DNA of 64,000 nt. Source: Amorphoplanes friuliensis DSM 7358. GTDB lineage: Bacteria > Actinomycetota > Actinomycetes > Mycobacteriales > Micromonosporaceae. This document shows positions 57,938 to 64,000 of the stretch, in pieces. Every line of letters begins with the position of its first letter. Positions within the stretch are counted from its first letter, which is position 1. The stretch is from positions 4,812,001-4,876,000 of the forward strand of contig NC_022657.1 of assembly GCF_000494755.1 (NCBI RefSeq), given 5' to 3'. A program made the position numbers and the translations under genes. The notes beneath the pieces were generated by a model. It did not search any database. It was not told the origin of the DNA and saw only the letters and a list, made by a program, of their open reading frames with translations.

Positions 57938-58768
57938 TCAGCAGGCGTTGTAGACGTAGGTGCTGCTCCCGGGGGCGGTGACGTTCACGTCGCGGCGGAC
58001 CACCGAGACCTTGGCGCCGACCGCCGTGCAGGCCTTCTTGTACGCGTTCGCCGTGTACTCGATGACGATCAGGTTGTTGCCGTAGACGTCGGTGAAGTCG
58101 CCGCACTCGCCGTAGCGGCCGCACTCCTCGGCGATGGCGAAGTCGAGGCCGGCGGCCTTGCCCCGGCCTTCGAGGGAGGTGGTGTTCTTCTGGGCGATCG
58201 CCAGGCCCTTGCTGTGCGCGTGCGGCGCCAGCAGTTGCAGGTAGGCGACGGCCTGATCACGGGTCAGCAGGTCGTCGAAGCGGTCGTACGTGTCGATGTT
58301 GTCCGGCTCGACCGCCTTGAACCCGGCCGCGGCGCACCCGTCGACCCAGCCGTTGACGATCGAGGCCAGGGCGGTGCGCTTGGCCGGCGTACGGATGTCG
58401 AGCACGATCTCGTCCCACGCGCCGTCGATGACGTACTCGCCGGAGGAGTCGCGCAGCAGCAGGTCGTCGTGGTTGCTCTTCCACCAGCCGACCTCGGACG
58501 GCTGCACCTGGAACGCGTTGACGTAACAGATGTTGTAGAGCCCGGCGGCGGGTGCGGCCTCCCGGTCGCGGCTGACGACCTGGACACCGGCGGGCGGCGG
58601 GTAGGCCTCACCGATCTGGTAGTCGAACTTGGCGTTGACCGGCGGCAGTGTCACCGCGGCGGCGGACTTGCCGATGGTTGCGGCGTCGGCGTTCAGCGAC
58701 ACACCGGCGGCGACGGAGAGGGCGGCGAGCCCGGCGAGCAGGGCATGACGGACGGTACGGGTGACCAC
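57938..58768 (-). CDS. Secreted endo-alpha-1,4-polygalactosaminidase-like protein (GH114)
   Basis: A 276-residue secreted protein with an N-terminal signal (VTRTVRHALLAGLAALSVAAGVSL, cleaved after ADA). The GH114 domain includes FDYQIGEAYPPPAGVQVVSRD, GLYNICYVNAFQVQPSEVGWW, AAGFKAVEPDNIDTYDRFDDLL and AEECGRYGECGDF. I start it at GTG 58768 (VVTRTV), which has GGGAG 9 bases upstream; a TTG at 58783 would add five residues. The substrate is probably a galactosaminoglycan-type exopolysaccharide. Confidence 0.82.
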   Translation of the reverse strand: MVTRTVRHALLAGLAALSVAAGVSLNADAATIGKSAAAVTLPPVNAKFDYQIGEAYPPPAGVQVVSRDREAAPAAGLYNICYVNAFQVQPSEVGWWKSNHDDLLLRDSSGEYVIDGAWDEIVLDIRTPAKRTALASIVNGWVDGCAAAGFKAVEPDNIDTYDRFDDLLTRDQAVAYLQLLAPHAHSKGLAIAQKNTTSLEGRGKAAGLDFAIAEECGRYGECGDFTDVYGNNLIVIEYTANAYKKACTAVGAKVSVVRRDVNVTAPGSSTYVYNAC

Positions 58769-59015
58769 GGCTGAGACTCCCAAAGGTGCTCAGGGATCTG
58801 CCCCGCCTCGGGCACTGGGGGTGCGCCCTGGCGACCTGATGCCGGGCTGGGGATTACCGGCTGGGCTGGATCGTTGACGCCGATTCAACTGATCGAACGC
58901 GCAGGTGTCAACAGTCGTTTGTGCGCGTATGGTGCTCCCGTGCTGCTTGCCGGGGGTGTTAAAGGGCAAGTGCGCAATTCAGAATGTTCATTTGGACAGT
59001 GATCGAAGGAGAAGC

Positions 59016-59912
59016 ATGGATGTCCTCGTGGTCGGTGACGCGAACCCGGACCTGGTGCTGCGCGGGGACGTCCGCCCGCGTTTCGGCCAGGCGGAACAGC
59101 TGCTGACCGGCGCGGACCTGGTGCTGGGCGGCTCCGCCGCGATCACGGCGGCCGGCTGCGCCCGCCTCGGGCTGGACACGTTACTGCTCACCGCGCTCGG
59201 CGACGACGTCTTCGGGGTCATCACCCGTCAGCGGCTCGAGGAGCGCGGCGTCACCCTGCTGCTGCAGCCGTCCGGCGACGTACCGACCGGCCTGAGCGTG
59301 ATCCTGACCCCGCCCGGCGACGACCGGGCCATCCTGACGCTGCCCGGCACGATCCCGGCCCTGCGGCCGGAGGACGTGACCGACGCACACCTGTCCGCCG
59401 CCCGCCACGTGCACGTGGCGTCGCTCTACCTCCAGCCCCGGCTCGCCGCCGGGCTCGCAGGCGTCTTCGCGCGGGCCCGGGCCCTGGGCGTCGGCACGTC
59501 GCTGGACACCAACTGGGACCCCACGGAGAAGTGGGAGTCGATCACCGACATCCTCGCGTACACGGACGTGTTCCTGCCGAACGCCAACGAGCTGCGCGCG
59601 GTCACCGGCAGCACGGACGTCGACCGGGCCGCGGCCTCGCTGGTCGCGACCGGCACCACCGTGGTGATGAAGAACGGCGCCGCGGGCGCCCGTGCCTGGT
59701 GGCCGGGCGGCGAGTGCTCGGCACCCGGCCGCCCGGTGGACGTCGTCGACACGACCGGCGCCGGTGACAGCTTCAACGCGGGTTTCCTGGCCGGACGGCT
59801 CGCCGGCCTGCCGATCCCCGAGGCGATCGGCTGGGCGGCGACCGCCGGCTCCCTGAGCACCCGCGCCTCCGGCGGCACCGCCGCCCAGGCCACCCGCGCG
59901 GAACTGGCCTAA
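59016..59912 (+). CDS. PfkB-family carbohydrate kinase
   Basis: A 298-residue ribokinase-fold kinase: VLVVGDANPDLVLRGDV at the start, LVLGGSAAITAAGCARLGL (substrate binding), the nucleotide-binding region with LPNANELRAVTG, and VDVVDTTGAGDSFNAGFLAG with the catalytic Asp. The ATG at 59016 has AAGGAG upstream. It is divergent from the GH114 gene across a 247-bp gap in which I find two GTGCGC motifs but no firm promoter. The sugar is unknown; its context suggests a sugar from the GH114/aldolase pathway. Confidence 0.87.
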   Translation: MDVLVVGDANPDLVLRGDVRPRFGQAEQLLTGADLVLGGSAAITAAGCARLGLDTLLLTALGDDVFGVITRQRLEERGVTLLLQPSGDVPTGLSVILTPPGDDRAILTLPGTIPALRPEDVTDAHLSAARHVHVASLYLQPRLAAGLAGVFARARALGVGTSLDTNWDPTEKWESITDILAYTDVFLPNANELRAVTGSTDVDRAAASLVATGTTVVMKNGAAGARAWWPGGECSAPGRPVDVVDTTGAGDSFNAGFLAGRLAGLPIPEAIGWAATAGSLSTRASGGTAAQATRAELA

Positions 59913-60445
59913 CTCAGCAGGACCACCAGGGGCGGCCAGCGGTCCGCGGCCCATTCCGGCCAGCCGGTCCACCCCGGCGGCGGCTCGGGCCGGTCGACGC
60001 CGAGGAGTTCGGCGGTGTCCGGTTCCTGGAACTGCTTCCGCCAGCTGTCGATGTCGTCCTCCGACATCGGGAACGTCGTGTGGGGCGCGGTCGCCTGCCG
60101 GTGGGCGATCCGCTCCCGCTGGACCTCCCGGCCGACCGGCAGGTAGATCACCTGACACGACGCCCCGGCCGAGGCGGCCAGCCGGCGCAGCGCCGACCGT
60201 TCGTCACGGCCCCAGAGCCCGAAGTCGAGCACAACACTGGTCCCGAGCCGCAAGGCCTCCAGCGCGACGAGGATCAGCCGCCCCTCCAGGACGTCGCGCT
60301 TACGACCGGCCGTCGGCTCCCCGAACAGCTGCACCATCCACTCGTCGGGGGTGAGGCGCAACGCGGCGAATTCCTTGGCCCGGGTGGTCTTCCCCGCGCC
60401 GGGAAGACCGACCATCAGGAACAGCTGGGCATGGTTCTGAGACAT
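59909..60445 (-). CDS. P-loop nucleotide kinase (AAA_33-type)
   Basis: A 178-residue protein with Walker A GLPGAGKTTRAKEFAAL near residue 12 and the switch LDFGLWGRDERSALRRLA, as in AAA_33/zeta-toxin-like small-molecule kinases. The Arg-rich lid reads EVQRERIAHRQ. I start it at ATG 60445 (MSQNHAQLFL); the longer upstream frame is a shadow and runs through a hairpin. It converges with the PfkB gene (4-bp overlap). Confidence 0.85.
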   Translation of the reverse strand: MSQNHAQLFLMVGLPGAGKTTRAKEFAALRLTPDEWMVQLFGEPTAGRKRDVLEGRLILVALEALRLGTSVVLDFGLWGRDERSALRRLAASAGASCQVIYLPVGREVQRERIAHRQATAPHTTFPMSEDDIDSWRKQFQEPDTAELLGVDRPEPPPGWTGWPEWAADRWPPLVVLLS

Positions 60446-60534
60446 GGCACTCCGGATCACCCGAGATGGTCCGGCAGCACAGATGTGGGTGTCTGCCGGC
60501 GTGACACTGATCCGGCGGTAGGGCAGGGATCGCT

Positions 60535-60554
60535 GTACCGCCGTCAGGCGGTAC
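60535..60554. terminator. Hairpin downstream of the methyltransferase gene
   Basis: GTACCGCC-N4-GGCGGTAC is a perfect 8-bp stem with a 4-base loop, 52-71 bases after the methyltransferase stop on the minus strand and about 90 bases upstream of the P-loop kinase start. It may terminate the methyltransferase transcript or act as an operator. Confidence 0.5.
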
Positions 60555-60605
60555 GGATCTCCATGACTGCGCAGCAACACATGCCGCCAAGATAGCCGAC
60601 GGCGC

Positions 60606-61361
60606 TCAGCTTTCCTTGACGCCCCGCGCCAGCAGATGGATCGAGGTCTCGGCCATGGCCGCCTCGGCGATCCGGGCCAGTTCGAGGGCGTGGGCGTTGA
60701 GCGCGGGGTCGCGGCGGGCCCAGGCGCCGGCCGGACCCTCGACACCGACCACGGTGACGTCGTGCAGGCCGGCGGCTGTCAGCTCCGCCGCGAGCTCGTG
60801 TGTGTCGTGCAGGTAGGCGACCTCGTCCCAGGTGTCGCCGGCACCGACGTACCCGTCGCGCATCGTCGCCAGGGTGTGCCGGTGCCGGTCCGGGTCGCCG
60901 AGCTGACCTGCGGCGGCACGGACGAAGACCCGTCCCCAGCGCGACAGCGCCGCGACGACCGCAACACCGCCCGGGCGCAGCACCCGCCAGGCCTCGGCGA
61001 GGGCCCGGGCGCGGTCCCCGGCGTCGGGCAGGTGGTAGAGCGGGCCGAGCAGCAGGACAGCGTCGGCGGACGTGTCGTCCACGGGCAACTGCCGGGCATC
61101 GGCCACGTGGGCGCGTACCCCGCGGGCGGTCGCCTGGTCGACGTGTTTGGGTGTCAGGTCGAACAGCGTGACGTCGTAGCCCCGGTCGAGCAGGTGGCGA
61201 GACTGACGGCCCGGGCCACCGCCGACATCGAGGACGGTGGCCGGCGGTGCCGGGAGCCAGCGCGCGAGCAGTTCACACGTCCGGTCCCATTCGACGCGGT
61301 TGCGGTCCAGGGCCATCCGGACGTTCTCGTCGCCTCCGCTGTAGTGGCCGACCACGTCCAT
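60606..61361 (-). CDS. SAM-dependent methyltransferase
   Basis: A 251-residue class I methyltransferase. Motif I is TVLDVGGGPGRQSRHLLDRGYDVTLFDL at about 43-70. VADARQLPVDDTSADAVLLLGPLYHLPDAGDRARALAEAWRVLRPGGVAVV spans motifs II and III. There is no signal or membrane segment. I start it at the ATG at 61361; the long upstream frame is antisense to the GNAT gene. The GNAT gene lies 7 bases upstream on the same strand, so the two may be co-expressed. Confidence 0.87.
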   Translation of the reverse strand: MDVVGHYSGGDENVRMALDRNRVEWDRTCELLARWLPAPPATVLDVGGGPGRQSRHLLDRGYDVTLFDLTPKHVDQATARGVRAHVADARQLPVDDTSADAVLLLGPLYHLPDAGDRARALAEAWRVLRPGGVAVVAALSRWGRVFVRAAAGQLGDPDRHRHTLATMRDGYVGAGDTWDEVAYLHDTHELAAELTAAGLHDVTVVGVEGPAGAWARRDPALNAHALELARIAEAAMAETSIHLLARGVKES

Positions 61362-61368
61362 ACGGTCA

Positions 61369-62154
61369 TCATTCCACCCGGGGTGGCGTCCAGCGGTAGG
61401 TGACGCGGGTGGCGAACGGCTGCAGGCCGAGCCGCTGCAGGATCGGCCGGGAGCTCTCCGAGGCGTCGACCACGACGAACTCCCGGCCGCGGTCGAGCGC
61501 GTACTGCGCCCGGCGGGCGACCAGCGCCCGGTAGATCCCGCGACCCTGGAAGCCGGGCAGGGTTGCGCCGCCGTAGAGCATGGCGAACCGGTCGGTGTAG
61601 TAGCGCGTCCAGCCGGCCGAGACGAATTCACCGCCGGACTCGGCGACCAGGAAGGTCCAGCGGTCCGGCTCGCCGGTGTGCTGACCGGTGAGCTGCGGGA
61701 CGAGCCAGCTCGCGTCGATGCCCCACACCGCACCCTGCAGCGCGGCGACCCGCTCGAAGTCCTCCCGCGTACCGATCTCCCGGATCGTCAGCCCGCCTGA
61801 CAACCGCACCGGGGACGCCAGCCGGTCACAGCGCCCGGCGAGCATCGTCCCGGTCTCGCAGAGGACAAAACCGGCGGCCTCGAGGCGGCCGGGCAGATCC
61901 TGCGGCTCGTCGTGGGTGTAGGTGATCCAGTCGACCGGCCGGTCCAGCCGGACGAAGTGATCCCGCTGCCTGCGGATGAACGCATCGAGCTCGTCCCCGG
62001 TCAGCCCGCCGAGATCCACGTAGGAGATCCGCCCACCGCGGGCGCTCAGCGTCCGCAACACCGGCCCGTCCGTCTCCTGCACCAGCCCTTCCCGGGCGGC
62101 GGGTGGCACGGGCCGGACCTCGTTGTCGTACGCACGCAGCAACACGCTGCCCAC
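61369..62154 (-). CDS. GNAT family N-acetyltransferase
   Basis: A 261-residue acetyltransferase. The C-terminal acetyl-CoA site reads ATLPGFQGRGIYRALVARRA and is followed by VVDASESSRPILQRLGLQPF, the standard GNAT A motif and the beta-bulge strand. The N-terminal half is less typical. GTG 62154 has AAAGGTGA 5 bases before it. It lies 4 bases after the XRE gene stop and 7 bases before the methyltransferase start, so the three form an operon. Confidence 0.87.
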   Translation of the reverse strand: MGSVLLRAYDNEVRPVPPAAREGLVQETDGPVLRTLSARGGRISYVDLGGLTGDELDAFIRRQRDHFVRLDRPVDWITYTHDEPQDLPGRLEAAGFVLCETGTMLAGRCDRLASPVRLSGGLTIREIGTREDFERVAALQGAVWGIDASWLVPQLTGQHTGEPDRWTFLVAESGGEFVSAGWTRYYTDRFAMLYGGATLPGFQGRGIYRALVARRAQYALDRGREFVVVDASESSRPILQRLGLQPFATRVTYRWTPPRVE

Positions 62155-62158
62155 GATG

Positions 62159-63367
62159 TCACCTTTCGACCTGCATCCGCTCGCTCAGGCCGCGCAGTTC
62201 CGAGCCACCGGCCTTGCGGCGGGAGCGTTCCAGCAGCGCACGGGTGGTTTCGCGGGCCAGCGGCGAGGTGTGCACGTGCTGCGGTGCGAGGCGTTCGGCG
62301 GTGAGCAGGAAGCGGACGGCCTCGCGCTCGCTCCCGCGGGTCCGGGCCAGGGCACGGGCGGTGTCGGCGTAGTAGAACACCTGCCGGAACCCCGCCGGGA
62401 TCGTCGCCGGGTTGGTGGTGCGGGCGATCTCCGCGGCACGCTCCGGGTCACCGCCGTCGACCTCGATGCCGATGCTCCAGATGCCGACGTTGGTCGGGCC
62501 GAAGAACATGCCCAGCTCGGTGGTCTCCCCCGTGGTCGCGGCCAGAGCGGCGGCCTCCGTGGTCCAGGCGCGACTGTCCTCGGTGCGTTTGAGACCCCGG
62601 CTCGCGTACGCGCAGACGAGCTGCAACGAGCCCAGCATCGCGGTGCCGCCGGGGCGGTCGGTGTGGCGGCGCAGGTCGTCGACGGCCCGGCTCGCCAGGG
62701 CCAGTCCACGCGCGTACGAGCCGCAGGCGGTGGCGGCGCCGGCGCGGGCGTAGGCCGCGTAGCCCCGCAGCACGGGGTCGTCGGCGGCGTCGGCGGCCTC
62801 GCGGCAGCGTTCGGCGCCGAGCCAGGCGTCGGCGGGGTGACCGAGGTTGCGCAGCACCGACGACGCCATGAAGGTGGCGTCGCAGAGCAACCGCAGCGCC
62901 GGGCCGCGGTCCGGGCCGGCGGCCACCGCGTGCAGGTCCCGCAGCAGCCCGGGCAGCAGGCGGGCGGTTCCGGCGTAGTCGCAGGCCTGCCGCAGCGTGT
63001 CGGCGAGGGCGACGGTCCGGGCGGGTCCGGCGACCGGCGGCGCGGGCCGGGACGCCGGTTCGGTGAGGTCGATGTCGATCAGCGCCTGCCGGATGTTGTG
63101 CACCGCGGCCTGGGCAGCGGCGGCGGCCCGGTCGGCGGCGGGCACCGCGGTGCCCGCTAGGTCGGCGGGTGAGCATTCGAGGGCGCCGGCGATGTCGGCG
63201 AGGACAAAACGGTTGTCGGCGGCCTGGCGCCCCCGTTCGATGCGGCTCCAGGTCGCGTGGGAGAGGCCGGCGCGGCTGGCGGCGTGGCGGATGCTCCAGC
63301 CGCGCCGCAGCCGGCGCGCCTGGATGCGTTCGCCGATGGTCGGGTCGGCACTCGGTCGTGGGGTCAT
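62159..63367 (-). CDS. XRE family regulator with a TPR-like C-terminal domain
   Basis: A 402-residue regulator. The N-terminal helix-turn-helix (GERIQARRLRRGWSIRHAASRAGLSHATWSRIERG) is followed by a long alpha-helical domain rich in Ala (about residues 75-400), probably TPR-type, as in actinobacterial Xre/ArpR-like regulators that bind small signals. Start ATG 63367 lacks a clear ribosome site, so leaderless translation is possible. It leads the GNAT/methyltransferase operon. Confidence 0.85.
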   Translation of the reverse strand: MTPRPSADPTIGERIQARRLRRGWSIRHAASRAGLSHATWSRIERGRQAADNRFVLADIAGALECSPADLAGTAVPAADRAAAAAQAAVHNIRQALIDIDLTEPASRPAPPVAGPARTVALADTLRQACDYAGTARLLPGLLRDLHAVAAGPDRGPALRLLCDATFMASSVLRNLGHPADAWLGAERCREAADAADDPVLRGYAAYARAGAATACGSYARGLALASRAVDDLRRHTDRPGGTAMLGSLQLVCAYASRGLKRTEDSRAWTTEAAALAATTGETTELGMFFGPTNVGIWSIGIEVDGGDPERAAEIARTTNPATIPAGFRQVFYYADTARALARTRGSEREAVRFLLTAERLAPQHVHTSPLARETTRALLERSRRKAGGSELRGLSERMQVER

Positions 63368-63422
63368 GAGGGGAACGTAACCGCGCTCGCGGCGCGGGTG
63401 GTGCAAGCCTGTACCGGCGGCT

Positions 63423-64000
63423 CTACCCCTTCAGGCCGCTGAAGGTCATCGTGGCGATGAACCGCTTCTGGGCCACCAGGAAGGCGATGATCAGGGGCAT
63501 CGTCGCGATGACGTTGCCGGCCATCAGCTGCGACCATTCCGTCCGCCGGGTGCCCTGGAAGCTGGCCAGCCCGACCTGCAGGGTGAACTTGCTGTCGTCG
63601 CTGATCGCCACCAGGGGCCAGAGCAGGTCGTTCCAGCTCGACAGCAGGGTGAAGATCGCCAGGGTGGCCAGGGCGGGCCGGGCCAGCGGCAGCACGACGC
63701 TGAGGAACGTGCGCAGGGTGCTGCAGCCGTCGAGGACCGCCGCCTCCTCCAGCTCGGCGGGCAGCCCGAGGAAGAACTGCCGCATCAGGAAGATCCCGAA
63801 CGCCGAGGCCAGCCAGGGTACGAACGCCGCGGCGAGGGTGTCGACGATGCCGGCGCGGGCGAACATCAGGTAGGTCGGGATCATCAGCAGCTGGATCGGG
63901 ATCATGACCGTGGCGACGATCGCCAGGAAGGCCAGGCCGCGGCCGGCGAACTTGAGCCGGGCGAAACCGTAGCCGGCGAGCGAGCAGAGGACCAGGTGCG
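63423..64000 (-). CDS. Sugar ABC transporter permease (MalG type), 5' end beyond the window
   Basis: The frame is open from the stop at 63423 to the window edge (about 190 residues). The MalG-type coupling loop is ELEEAAVLDGCSTLRTFLSVVLPLARPALATL, and the end reads FIATMTFSGLKG, a usual C-terminus for such permeases. The upstream residues LAGYGFARLKFAGR also fit the family. A MalF-type partner and binding protein presumably lie outside the window. Confidence 0.88.
   Translation of the reverse strand, partial: HLVLCSLAGYGFARLKFAGRGLAFLAIVATVMIPIQLLMIPTYLMFARAGIVDTLAAAFVPWLASAFGIFLMRQFFLGLPAELEEAAVLDGCSTLRTFLSVVLPLARPALATLAIFTLLSSWNDLLWPLVAISDDSKFTLQVGLASFQGTRRTEWSQLMAGNVIATMPLIIAFLVAQKRFIATMTFSGLKG

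Noticed and set aside
58784..59015. Possible DeoR/SorC operators in the GH114-PfkB gap (GTGCGC repeats)
   Set aside because: Two GTGCGC motifs occur about 50 bases apart in direct orientation, but no dyad or clear promoter could be drawn from them.

Overview
The window is one continuous stretch of very GC-rich, densely coded DNA with many GTG/TTG starts, 4-bp ATGA/GTGA gene overlaps, lipoprotein SBPs, and families typical of filamentous Actinomycetota. The gene style suggests a Micromonosporaceae-like organism (Actinoplanes relatives), but this is inferred from gene content only; there is no rRNA or tRNA in the window to confirm it. I saw no insertion sequence, integrase, CRISPR array, tRNA or rRNA gene.

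Layout. (1) 1-4.3 kb: the end of a DoxX-like membrane protein, a divergent PEBP/MarR pair with twin operators, a pseudokinase next to a START-like protein, an M20 peptidase and a LysR regulator. (2) 4.4-14.2 kb: a plus-strand operon for organosulfur use. It starts with a short leader peptide and runs through an alpha/beta hydrolase, a ketopantoate-reductase/mercaptopyruvate-sulfurtransferase fusion, a sulfonate-type ABC importer with two different substrate-binding lipoproteins, an LLM flavin monooxygenase, an acyl-CoA-dehydrogenase-type monooxygenase and an FAD-linked oxidase. (3) 14.2-16.4 kb: a 20-residue ORF ahead of a GNAT gene, then a TetR/RidA pair sharing a palindrome. (4) 16.3-20.0 kb: ssuD divergent from ssuA-ssuC-ssuB. 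(5) 20.0-32.9 kb: a YiaA/B-type membrane protein, a frameshifted gene, and a long minus-strand operon. That operon starts at 32.88 kb with a second leader peptide and encodes a peptide/nickel-type ABC importer, four tandem LLM flavin oxidoreductases, and an AprA/AprB-like flavoprotein-ferredoxin pair. (6) 33-41.9 kb: an APH-like kinase, a MacB/FtsX-type ABC pair, a GyrI-like protein, a universal stress protein, an amino-acid permease, a gene that appears to start with CTG, a DapA-family aldolase, and an NmrA/TetR divergent pair. (7) 41.8-49.9 kb: a YicI-type alpha-xylosidase with a sugar ABC importer lacking its own ATPase, tandem LacI-type operators, a TPR-like protein, a VOC protein with a long palindrome over its start, and a LacI regulator. 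(8) 50-64 kb: methyltransferases, a membrane-anchored CBM2-like protein, a HEAT-repeat/GT4 fusion with a GT1 enzyme, a sugar catabolism set (Gfo/Idh, class II aldolase, two PfkB kinases, GH114), a P-loop kinase, GNAT and XRE genes, and an incomplete sugar permease.

How it fits together. Three loci (4.4-14.2, 16.3-20.0 and 21.3-32.9 kb) all look devoted to sulfur scavenging: three importers, six LLM monooxygenases, one DszC/SfnC-like monooxygenase, a sulfurtransferase and an AprBA-like pair. Two of the loci begin with Arg/Cys-containing leader peptides. Two share an ATAGGARATA promoter motif. No flavin reductase to supply FMNH2 was seen, so one must be encoded elsewhere. The sugar genes from 41.8 to 59.9 kb form a second theme, with operator sites visible next to them.
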